64,000 nt of DNA, from NCBI RefSeq assembly GCF_003002065.1, contig NZ_PVZG01000010.1, positions 268,021-332,020 on the forward strand. The letters run 5' to 3'. The notes beneath the pieces were generated by a model. The model saw nothing but the letters and a program-made list of their open reading frames with translations. It did not search any database and had not been told where the DNA came from. The DNA comes from Pseudosporangium ferrugineum. GTDB lineage: Bacteria; Actinomycetota; Actinomycetes; Mycobacteriales; Micromonosporaceae. The translations under genes were made by a program, and so were the position numbers. Numbering within the stretch: position 1 is the first letter of the stretch; every line of letters starts with the position of its first letter. This document shows, piece after piece, positions 1 to 6,831 of this stretch.

Positions 1-1
1 G

Positions 2-217
2 GTGGTGGCCGGCGAGGTCAAGGACCTGGCACGGGAGACCGCCGAGGCCACCCAGCGGGTGTCGGAACAGATCAACGGCATCCAGCACAGCGCGCGTACG
101 GTATCGAGCGGCATCATGACCACGAGCGACACGATCGGGCAGATGGACGCGGTGCAGGCCCGGATGAACGAGGTCCTCGAGGAGCAGGCCCGGATGGCGT
201 CGGCCCTACAGTCCTGA
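2..217 (+). CDS. methyl-accepting chemotaxis protein, C-terminal fragment
   Basis: This is the last 71 codons of a gene that begins upstream of the window. The opening residues VAGEVKDLARETAEAT match the end of the conserved signalling hairpin of bacterial chemoreceptors, and the rest is heptad-patterned helix (VSEQINGIQ, then MNEVLEEQARM) typical of the returning coiled coil. Such receptors bind CheW and CheA at the hairpin tip and set the kinase output for flagellar motility. The ligand-binding and HAMP parts lie outside, so the stimulus cannot be guessed. The fragment agrees with the two flagellar-type sigma factors further along. Confidence 0.85.
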   Translation: MVAGEVKDLARETAEATQRVSEQINGIQHSARTVSSGIMTTSDTIGQMDAVQARMNEVLEEQARMASALQS

Positions 218-223
218 CAGCCC

Positions 224-1006
224 TCAGGTCAGCGGCAGCCAGTCCAGGACCGAGCGGATCTGGGTGTCCCAGTAGCCCCACTCGTGGTCACCGGGGCCGA
301 ACCCGGCGTCGACGTCGACGCCGTGCCGGCGGCAGGCGGCCACGAAGCGCTCGTTCTGCGCCAGCAGGTGATCCTCGGTGCCGCACCGCAGGAACAGCCG
401 GGGCAGCACGCGCTTCTCCTCCGGAGACTTGTGCTCCACCAGGTGCACCAGGTCGTCCCCGGTGCCGGCGACCGGGCGGTCGCCGAAGACGCGGGCCACC
501 AGCTCGGTGATGTGCGGCCGCTTGTCCCACTCGTAGAGGTGGGCCAGGTCGACGGCCCCGGACAGGCTGGCCGCGGCGGCGAACCGCTCCGGCTGCCGCA
601 GGGCCAGCTTGAGCGCGCCGTACCCGCCCATCGACAACCCGGCGACGAAGGTGTCCTCCCGCCGGGTCGAGACCCGGAAGAACGACGAGACGAGTTCGGG
701 CAGCTCCGCCGAGACGTACGTCCAGAACTTGTGGCCGTACCGCTCGTCGGCGTAGAAGCTGCGATGCACCTGCGGCATGACCACGGCGATCCCCTTGGCC
801 GCGGCGTAGCGCTCGATGGAGGTGTAGCGCGTCCACGCGGTGTCGTCGTCGCTCAGCCCGTGCAGCAGATACAGCACGGGCGGCGCGGCGTCGGTGGCCT
901 GCCCCGCGAGGCCGATCTGGGTGGCCGCCCGCTGCGGCAGCAGCACGGTCATCGAGGTGCCGAGCGCGAGAGCCTCGGAGAAGAAGTCGCAGCGGATCAG
1001 GGCCAT
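224..1006 (-). CDS. esterase D / tributyrin-esterase-like alpha/beta hydrolase
   Basis: A 260-residue cytoplasmic serine esterase of the S-formylglutathione hydrolase/EstA group; no signal peptide is visible. The oxyanion segment LYLLHG (about 45-50) precedes the nucleophile elbow GLSMGGYG (Ser125). The remaining triad residues are probably Asp212 in GTEDHLL and His241 in GDHEWGYW. Length is normal for the family. I chose the ATG that begins MALIRCDFF because residues before it in the longer open frame have no family resemblance. It is divergent from the WD40 gene with a 69-bp gap. Substrate is unknown; small acyl esters or S-formyl thiols are usual. Confidence 0.85.
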   Translation of the reverse strand: MALIRCDFFSEALALGTSMTVLLPQRAATQIGLAGQATDAAPPVLYLLHGLSDDDTAWTRYTSIERYAAAKGIAVVMPQVHRSFYADERYGHKFWTYVSAELPELVSSFFRVSTRREDTFVAGLSMGGYGALKLALRQPERFAAAASLSGAVDLAHLYEWDKRPHITELVARVFGDRPVAGTGDDLVHLVEHKSPEEKRVLPRLFLRCGTEDHLLAQNERFVAACRRHGVDVDAGFGPGDHEWGYWDTQIRSVLDWLPLT

Positions 1007-1062
1007 GCCCCGAGTATCACCCGGCCGCCGATCACCGAGGCCCACGACCCGCGGCCGGGCAC

Positions 1063-1068
1063 TACACT
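1063..1068 (+). promoter_or_regulatory. putative -10 element of WD40 gene (leaderless start)
   Basis: TACACT lies 7 bases before the GTG start at 1076, so transcription would begin at or next to the start codon. No Shine-Dalgarno sequence precedes that GTG, which fits a leaderless message, common in actinobacteria. No clear -35 is seen. Confidence 0.4.
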
Positions 1069-1075
1069 GCCGCGC

Positions 1076-2185
1076 GTGGCAGAGACGCACGCCGATGGGC
1101 GAGAGCACACTGTGGACACTCACGACGGGCAGCCGATAGGCCCGGTGACCGCGCTGGCCGCCGGCCGCTGGGCGGGGCGGCCGGTGTTCGCCTCCGGCGG
1201 CGCCGACGGGGCGGTGCGCTTCTGGGACACGGCCACGCGGCAGCCCGCCGGGCCGGCCCTGACCGCGCACACGGGCGAGGTCGATTTCGTGGCCTTCGCC
1301 GGGCCGGACCGCGACCTCCTCGTCACCGGCGGCGACGACGAGGTGCTGCGCTGGAGCCCGGGCGACGGCGCCCCGCACGCCGAACCCGTCGTCCGGTCCG
1401 GCTCCGTCATAGCGTACGGAATGACCGAGCTGGACGGCTCCGCGGTGGTGAGCGTCGGCACCCGCGACGGCTGGGTGCGGCTGTACGACGTCGCCACCGG
1501 CTCGCCGCGCGGCGAGCTGTACGCCGGCCAGGACGTCCACCTGCTGGAGGGCGCCGACATCGGCGTGCTGGACGGCCGCCTCGTCGCGCTGACCGTGGTG
1601 CACGACCGGGCCGTACCCACCAGCGCCATGCTGCCGATCGCGACGGTGTGGGACGTGGCGTCCGGCAAGCCGCTGCACGACGAGCCGTGGCGGGTGCCGG
1701 AGGAGACCGCGACCGCCTGCCGGCTCGTGACCGTGGACGGGAGGCTCATCGCGGTGACGGGGATCGACACCACCGCGCAGTACGACGTGGAGGACGAGGA
1801 CGACTTCCCGTACCAGAGCGAGTTCTTCTACGAGACCGTCCTGCACTTCCGGCTGGCCGACGTGGCGCGGGACGAGGAACTGAACTACTGCACCGTCGGG
1901 GCGCCCGGGCACGCGACGGTCGCCCGCTCCGCCCGCGGGCCGGTCGTGCTGGTCGCGCTGGACTCGTCGGAGGTGGTCGCCCTCGACCCGCACCTCGGCG
2001 ACAAGCCCGGCGAGTCACCGGAGTTCTGCTACACCTGGCACGGCGCGCCGGTCACCGGCGTCGCAACCGCCGAGGTGAACGGCCGGACGATCGTCGCCTC
2101 CGGCGATCGGGGCGGCAGCCTGCGCTTCTGGGACCTGGACGCGCCCGACCCGGACCGGACCCACACCATGCTCCACCAGTACTGA
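1076..2185 (+). CDS. WD40 repeat (beta-propeller) protein
   Basis: A 369-residue protein made largely of WD40 blades. Repeated signatures are visible: FASGGADGAVRFWD near residue 40, LLVTGGDDEVLRW about 45 residues later, VSVGTRDGWVRLYD, and a last blade IVASGDRGGSLRFWDLD close to the C-terminus. No kinase, NTPase or signal peptide precedes the propeller, so this is a free-standing cytoplasmic scaffold. Stand-alone WD40 proteins are common in Actinoplanes-type genomes, often beside kinase or regulatory genes, but binding partners cannot be read here. The GTG at 1076 was preferred because a -10 like element sits just before it; a GTG at about 1111 is an alternative. Confidence 0.8.
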   Translation: MAETHADGREHTVDTHDGQPIGPVTALAAGRWAGRPVFASGGADGAVRFWDTATRQPAGPALTAHTGEVDFVAFAGPDRDLLVTGGDDEVLRWSPGDGAPHAEPVVRSGSVIAYGMTELDGSAVVSVGTRDGWVRLYDVATGSPRGELYAGQDVHLLEGADIGVLDGRLVALTVVHDRAVPTSAMLPIATVWDVASGKPLHDEPWRVPEETATACRLVTVDGRLIAVTGIDTTAQYDVEDEDDFPYQSEFFYETVLHFRLADVARDEELNYCTVGAPGHATVARSARGPVVLVALDSSEVVALDPHLGDKPGESPEFCYTWHGAPVTGVATAEVNGRTIVASGDRGGSLRFWDLDAPDPDRTHTMLHQY

Positions 2186-2256
2186 GGCCGCACCGGTCCG
2201 CGCGCCTGCCCACCCCGGCGGATTTTGCTGCATGCTGATCCTGGATGCTCCGGCGG

Positions 2257-2775
2257 TCAGCCGACGACGGGGCTGCGGCGTTCGATGAGGGTGACGTCGC
2301 GCCAGACGCCGTGATGCCGGCCGACCCGCCGGCGGGTGCCGACGGTGCGGAAGCCGCAGGCGGCGTGCAGGGCCAGGCTGGCGGTGTTCTCGGGAAAGAC
2401 CCCGGACTGGATGGTCCAGATCCCGGCGGCCTCGGTGGCGGCGATCAGCTCGGTGAGCAGGATCCGGCCGACGCCGCGACCGCGGGCGCCGGGGTGGACA
2501 TAGACGGAGTGCTCGACGACGCCGGCATAGACGCACCGGTCCGAGACGGCGCTGCACGCGATCCAGCCGAGCACCGCGCCGTCGCCGTCGAGGGCGACGA
2601 AGCGGTGCGCCGGAAGCCTGGAGGCGGTGAACCGGGCCCAGTCGGGTGGTTCGGTCTCGAAGGTGGCGTTGCCGGTGGCGATGCCGTGCCGGTAGATCTC
2701 CAGGACCTGCTCGGCGTGCTCGTCGCCCATCGCGGCGACGACGACCTCGGCGCCGGCGCGGCGGGCCGGGTTCAC
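2257..2775 (-). CDS. arsN: GNAT N-acetyltransferase, ArsN / phosphinothricin acetyltransferase type
   Basis: A 172-residue GNAT enzyme. The acetyl-CoA loop HPGARGRGVG spans about 94-103, and Glu88 and His137 fall where the catalytic pair of BAR-type phosphinothricin acetyltransferases is placed. The family acetylates the free amino group of glutamate analogues such as phosphinothricin, and the ArsN branch acetylates the arsenical analogue arsinothricin. The start codon overlaps the stop of the upstream ArsR gene by 4 bp, so the two are translationally coupled and probably form one arsenic-responsive unit. The ArsN assignment rests on this context; the sequence alone cannot separate arsinothricin from phosphinothricin as substrate. 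Confidence 0.75.
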   Translation of the reverse strand: MNPARRAGAEVVVAAMGDEHAEQVLEIYRHGIATGNATFETEPPDWARFTASRLPAHRFVALDGDGAVLGWIACSAVSDRCVYAGVVEHSVYVHPGARGRGVGRILLTELIAATEAAGIWTIQSGVFPENTASLALHAACGFRTVGTRRRVGRHHGVWRDVTLIERRSPVVG

Positions 2776-3146
2776 GCGTCGGCCGTGGCGGTCATGGCGG
2801 ACGCGTCGAGCAGTCGCGACAGCGCGGCCAGGGCGGACGGGACGACCCGGTAGTAGACCCAGGACGCACGCCGTTCACCGGTGATCAGGCAGGCGTCGCG
2901 CAGCACCTTGAGGTGGAGCGAGATGGTCGGCGCGGTCTGGGTGAACGCGTCGAGCAGGTCGCAGACACAGACCTCGGCGCCGGCGCGGGCGGCGATCATC
3001 GACAGCAGCCGGAGCCGGACGGGGTCGCTGAGCGCCTTGAAGGTCCGGGCGAACGCGACGGCATCGGGCTCGCTGACCGGCTCGGCGACCATCGGCGCAT
3101 CGCAGCAGCCCTCGCCCGGGATCACCCGCACCTCTGGATTCGACAC
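2772..3146 (-). CDS. arsR: ArsR family arsenic-responsive repressor
   Basis: A 124-residue ArsR/SmtB winged-helix repressor. The core FKALSDPVRLRLLSMI followed by CVCDLLDAF is typical. With the GTG start at 3146 the protein has Cys14-Cys15 (GEGCCDAP) near the N-terminus plus Cys60/Cys62, resembling the CC-plus-distal-Cys As(III) site of Corynebacterium ArsR. A start at the internal ATG of MVAEPVSE would lose the Cys pair, so the GTG is preferred. A 9-bp inverted repeat overlaps this start, suggesting autorepression. It is coupled to the downstream acetyltransferase, so derepression by an arsenical would switch on both. Confidence 0.85.
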   Translation of the reverse strand: MSNPEVRVIPGEGCCDAPMVAEPVSEPDAVAFARTFKALSDPVRLRLLSMIAARAGAEVCVCDLLDAFTQTAPTISLHLKVLRDACLITGERRASWVYYRVVPSALAALSRLLDASAMTATADA

Positions 3147-3173
3147 CGGCCGAGTTTGACACCGGTCGAATCC
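3136..3173. promoter_or_regulatory. putative ArsR operator (inverted repeat)
   Basis: GGATTCGAC at 3136-3144 is repeated in perfect inversion as GTCGAATCC at 3165-3173, and GACACCGG occurs twice in direct orientation at 3142-3149 and 3158-3165. The element covers the arsR start codon and the region where its -10 and -35 would lie, as expected for an autoregulatory operator. The repeat is direct observation; ArsR binding is inferred. Confidence 0.6.
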
Positions 3174-3302
3174 GACGGCAAGCCGCGGATCGGATGGGCG
3201 TCTGGTCAGGTTGCGGGTCGCCGACGGGGAGCCGGGCCGGCGATCCCGGAAGCCGAGGTGGTGCGATCCGATTTGGGAGTGCTTCACGTCCTCCCCAGCC
3301 GG

Positions 3303-3331
3303 TTGGGAATGTCGTACCCGTCGATTAGTAT
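3303..3331 (+). promoter_or_regulatory. putative sigma-70-type promoter
   Basis: TTGGGA (3303-3308) and TAGTAT (3326-3331) are separated by 17 bp and lie about 40 bp before the start at 3372. This would give a short leader containing the ribosome binding site GGGGAG. Confidence 0.45.
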
Positions 3332-3371
3332 GTGTGTACGAAAACAGCCTCTGAGCTGCGGGGAGATCAAC

Positions 3372-4031
3372 GTGACCACGCCTGTTTTGTCCGGTTCGGT
3401 GCCGACCGTGCCGCCGTACGCGACGATGCTCGGCTTCACGCGCTACGTGGCGCGCACAGGCCCGGCGAAAGCGACGTTCGTGGGCGGCCTGCGCCGTCAG
3501 CGCGAGCGCCGCACCGGCTTCAACCCCCACGGCCAACTCGTCAAGGCCCTCAAGGCGGACATCGCCTTCCGCACCGGGGGCAGCTACCTGACCGGCGTCA
3601 TCGACCTGGTGAAGCCGCGCTGGAAGCCGCTCTACGAGGCGGTCAGCGCCGGCGCCCTGACCTACCTGCACTCCCTCGGCGACCCCGAGACCGTGAGCCT
3701 CGCCCAGACCCGCGAGGCCCTCGCCTCGGTCGGCCCCCTGGCAGTCAAGATCAACCCCCACTTCGGCCTCCGGTACGCCGACAACCGCCGCGAAGCGGTC
3801 CGCCTCCACTTCGACGAGGAACCCCCCACCCCGGAAGCCCTGACCGCCACCCTCCACCTGATGGCCCGCCACATGGACCAGATCCTCCCCCACGCGGAAC
3901 CCACCCTCGTCGACCTCCGCCGAGGCACCACCCACCGCCTCGACCCAGCCGCAAAAACCCACGACGTGGAACGCTGGCTGGCCGGCGAAGCAGCAGCCTT
4001 CACCGCAATGTGGACAGCCACAGCAGCCTGA
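3372..4031 (+). CDS. conserved protein of unknown function
   Basis: A 219-residue soluble protein with no signal peptide or membrane segment. I do not recognise its family. The N-terminal half is basic (GGLRRQRERRTGFNPHGQ) and the middle is helical, including YEAVSAGALTYLHSLGDPETV. Late Arg and His residues (FGLRYADNRREAVRLHF) could bind a ligand. The GTG start is chosen because GGGGAG lies 7 bases before it and a plausible promoter precedes it. Codon use is typical for the window, so it looks like a real gene. It runs divergently from arsR but has no evident functional link to arsenic. Confidence 0.75.
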   Translation: MTTPVLSGSVPTVPPYATMLGFTRYVARTGPAKATFVGGLRRQRERRTGFNPHGQLVKALKADIAFRTGGSYLTGVIDLVKPRWKPLYEAVSAGALTYLHSLGDPETVSLAQTREALASVGPLAVKINPHFGLRYADNRREAVRLHFDEEPPTPEALTATLHLMARHMDQILPHAEPTLVDLRRGTTHRLDPAAKTHDVERWLAGEAAAFTAMWTATAA

Positions 4032-4081
4032 CCCCCAGCCCGCCCCGGCAGCCTGACCCCTCGCCCCGCCCCGGCCCTCAC

Positions 4082-4135
4082 CGCCGGGGCGGGCCACACC
4101 GCCGGGGCGGGCCACACCGCCGGGGCGGGCCACAC
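4082..4135. repeat. 18-bp tandem repeat, 3 copies
   Basis: Three identical copies of CGCCGGGGCGGGCCACAC at 4082-4099, 4100-4117 and 4118-4135, 50 bp after the stop of the preceding gene. No coding frame around it is credible. Confidence 0.9.
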
Positions 4136-4260
4136 CCCGCCGACGGCCCACCACCCGGAACCACCGCCCACCGCATCGCCGCACGCCTTCTGCTCACCGC
4201 CCACCCGCGCCCAATCCCGCCCCGCGGGCAATCCCGCTTCCGGCTCACGCTGACAGCCGG

Positions 4261-4440
4261 AGCACCGCGCCACGCAAGCGCACCGCATCCCGCTCACCGC
4301 CCCCGAGCGATCCCGCCCCCGGCTCACCACTAACGACCAGAGCACCGCGCCACGCAGGCACGCCGCATCCCGCTCACCGCCCCCGGAACGGCTCCGCTCA
4401 CCGCTGTCGGCAGCCGGAGCACCGCGCCACGCGGGCACAC
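4261..4440. repeat. imperfect tandem repeat, period about 77-80 bp
   Basis: Copies of AGCACCGCGCCACGC start at 4261, 4341 and 4418. Each is followed by a similar CACCGC...CGCTCACCGC segment, and the copies have diverged by substitutions. Confidence 0.75.
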
Positions 4441-4851
4441 CGCGTACCGCTCGCCGCTCGCCGCTGAGCAGGCGACAGTCGGCCGACCGCCCGAGATCGC
4501 ACGGGCGCTCCACCTCACCATCGCGGCCGGCCGGCCGGCCGGGCAGGCGGGGCGAGCCGCGCGCCCCGACCCGGCCAGCCGCACGCCCCGACCCGGCCAG
4601 CCGCGCGCCCCGACCCGGACACCGGGCGGGGAGCACCGGACGAGCACGTTGCGGCCGGTTTCCGGGCTCGCGGCGCGCCGACTTTCGGGTTGTTATCGGG
4701 GGTTTCGGGTGGTCTTCGGCGACGGGGTGGGGGCGCTTTGCCCGAACGGCTCGGAAATCTTCTGGTTTCGGAGTGGGAAGTTCTTAGGTGCAGCGCGGTT
4801 GCGACGATGCTTCGGAGGTAAGCGGGGGCTAGACGTCGGGGGGCGTAGGTC

Positions 4852-5829
4852 ATGTCGGTGCCGGGGCGGATTGCGGGACATCTTCTGGTGGCGGCGGCGG
4901 GGGTCGCCGGGGTGAGTGTGGCCGCTCCGGCGCCCGCGGCGGCTGCGGTGCCGGGCATGCCGAGCCTGATCGCGTACGTGCGCAGCGGGGATGTGTACGT
5001 CAGCAAGGGTGCCGCCGAGACGCGGGTGACCACCGGCGGCGGGTGGTCGCGGCCGCAGTGGTCGCGGGACGGCCGGATGATCGCGCTGCTCAGGGGCGGG
5101 CAGCTGTGGACCATGAAGGCCGACGGTACGGCGAAGCGGCGGCTGACCACGCGGCCGGCCGCCGGGCCCTCGTGGTCGGCCGACGGCAGGGAGATCGCGT
5201 TCGCGTCGCTGTCGTGCTCGGGCGGGCCCGGGGTCTACACGATCTCGGCGACGGCCGTGAACGCCGTGCCCAAGGTGTTGTTCCCCGCGTACTGCCGGGA
5301 CGAGGAACTGCCCGCCGAGCCCGCCGTGAAGGCCGCCGCGACCGGTTCGCTCAGTGAGCGGCTCCGGTACGACGACGCGGTCGCCTGGTCGCCGGACGGG
5401 GCGAAGGTCGCCTTCCGGGGCGGGGACTGCGAGTCGATCGCCGACGACTGCCTCAGCGTGGGCACGGTGGCGACCGGCGGCGAGAAGGCCGTGGACTCGT
5501 ACGGCGGAGGCAGCCGGCAGAACTCGGGCTTCGCGGTGATCCCCAGCTGGAACCGGAGCGGGACGAAGCTGGCGTGGACGGCGTACCAGAAGGGTGAGAC
5601 ATCGGCCACCGACCTGCCGGTGCACGTGGTCGAGTACGACACGGCGACCGGGGCGAAGCGCACGGTGGGCGCGAGCCAGGACCGCGAACTGGCCTACGTC
5701 GACACGACCCGCGCGGTCGTGACCGGCACCTACAAGGCCGGCTCGTGGATCATGATCGTGAACCTGGGCACCGGCGCCCGGACGCCGTTCCGCCAGGGCT
5801 CGCAGCCCAGCGTCCAGCCCATCCGCTGA
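4852..5829 (+). CDS. secreted TolB/PD40-type beta-propeller protein
   Basis: A 325-residue exported protein. The N-terminus has a hydrophobic stretch (HLLVAAAGVAGVSVAA) ending in APAPAAAAV, a likely signal peptidase I site near residue 35. The mature part is a PD40 propeller: SRPQWSRDGRMIALL, GPSWSADGREIAFAS, VAWSPDGAKVAF and PSWNRSGTKLAWTA are successive blade motifs of the TolB/WD40-like type. Four Cys residues in the middle (LSCSGG, AYCRDE, GDCES, DDCLS) could form disulfides. No enzymatic residues are apparent, so a binding or scaffolding role outside the membrane is the most that can be said. Confidence 0.8.
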   Translation: MSVPGRIAGHLLVAAAGVAGVSVAAPAPAAAAVPGMPSLIAYVRSGDVYVSKGAAETRVTTGGGWSRPQWSRDGRMIALLRGGQLWTMKADGTAKRRLTTRPAAGPSWSADGREIAFASLSCSGGPGVYTISATAVNAVPKVLFPAYCRDEELPAEPAVKAAATGSLSERLRYDDAVAWSPDGAKVAFRGGDCESIADDCLSVGTVATGGEKAVDSYGGGSRQNSGFAVIPSWNRSGTKLAWTAYQKGETSATDLPVHVVEYDTATGAKRTVGASQDRELAYVDTTRAVVTGTYKAGSWIMIVNLGTGARTPFRQGSQPSVQPIR

Positions 5830-6089
5830 CCGCGCCACGCAGAGCACGAGGGATCGGGCGAGCAGGAAAACCGGAACGAGGCGGAAGCGCCGGGCGCAGG
5901 GGCGCCCGGCCCTTGGCCGTCAGGATGCGGAAGCGTCCGGCCGCTCGCCGTGAGGATGCGAGAGCGCCCGGCCGCTCGCCCATCCGGCCCGGGGGTGGGC
6001 GGCCCGTCGCACGTCCGAGGGTGGGGGTGGCCGGCCCTTCGGGCGGCGGGGGGAGGGGGTCTGGGGTGGTGCGTATCGTGGGGGGCCTG

Positions 6090-6773
6090 ATGAGCGACAC
6101 GACCGAGCGGGCCATCCGGACCTTTCATCCCCGGCGGGGCCGGATGAGTAACCGGCATGCCGATGCCTTCGCCGAGTTGTGGCCGCGGCTGGGGCTCACC
6201 GTCGTCGACGGGGACCGGACGCCGATCGATCTGCGGGAGTTGTTCGGGCGCGATGCTCCGCGCGTACTGGAAATCGGTTTCGGGATGGGTGAGACCACCG
6301 CGGCGATGGCCGCGGCCGATCCGGGGCGGGATTATCTCGGGGTCGAGGTGCACACGCCGGGCATCGGGAATCTGCTCGCGCTCGTCGGGGAGGCCGGCCT
6401 TTCCAATGTACGGGTGGCGCACGGCGACGCGATGGAGCTGGTGCGGCGGCTCCCGCCCGGCAGCCTCGACGCCGTCCACTCGTTCTTTCCCGATCCGTGG
6501 CCGAAGGCGCGGCACCACAAGCGGCGGCTCGTGCAGCCCGCGCACGTGGCCCTGCTGCGGGAGCGGCTGCGGCCCGGCGGCACGCTGCACTGCGCGACCG
6601 ACTGGGCGCACTACGCGGAGGCGATGGCCGCAACGCTGGACGGCGACCCCGGGCTGGTCGACGCGCACGGCGGGTACGCGCCCCGGCCGGACCATCGGCC
6701 CGTGACGAAGTTCGAGCTGCGGGGCGTGCGGGCCGGGCGGGAGATCTTCGACCTGATCTACCGGCGACGCTGA
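6090..6773 (+). CDS. trmB: tRNA (guanine-N7-)-methyltransferase
   Basis: A 227-residue class I SAM methyltransferase that makes m7G46 in the variable loop of tRNA. The SAM site motif EIGFGMGETT (61-70) and the acidic strand YLGVEVHTPG (82-91) are intact. The family hallmark FFPDPWPKARHHKRR lies at 132-146 and TDWAHYAE follows. The usual C-terminal TKFE motif is present. The ATG at 6090 is preceded by GGGGGG; an in-frame GTG at 6069 would add seven residues. It is a single gene, with no coupled neighbours. Confidence 0.93.
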   Translation: MSDTTERAIRTFHPRRGRMSNRHADAFAELWPRLGLTVVDGDRTPIDLRELFGRDAPRVLEIGFGMGETTAAMAAADPGRDYLGVEVHTPGIGNLLALVGEAGLSNVRVAHGDAMELVRRLPPGSLDAVHSFFPDPWPKARHHKRRLVQPAHVALLRERLRPGGTLHCATDWAHYAEAMAATLDGDPGLVDAHGGYAPRPDHRPVTKFELRGVRAGREIFDLIYRRR

Positions 6774-6831
6774 ACCGTTTTACCCGCTTTATCGCTTTCG
6801 CCGCCGTAGGCTGGGGTGCGGAGGTCGGAGC

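Larger units (their letters stand above)
4032..4851. other. 820-bp non-coding, repeat-rich region
   Basis: No convincing gene lies here on either strand; open frames across it are low-complexity Pro/Arg/Gly translations. It contains three tandem copies of an 18-bp unit and three imperfect copies of a unit of about 80 bp, followed by short CGACCCGGCCAGCCGC-type repeats near 4556-4620. The last 200 bp are less GC-rich and probably hold the promoter of the secreted propeller protein. Confidence 0.7.

Noticed and set aside
2772..4184. 470-residue version of the ArsR protein
   Set aside because: The N-terminal 346 residues are antisense to the unknown gene at 3372-4031 and look random. The ArsR domain begins just after the GTG at 3146.
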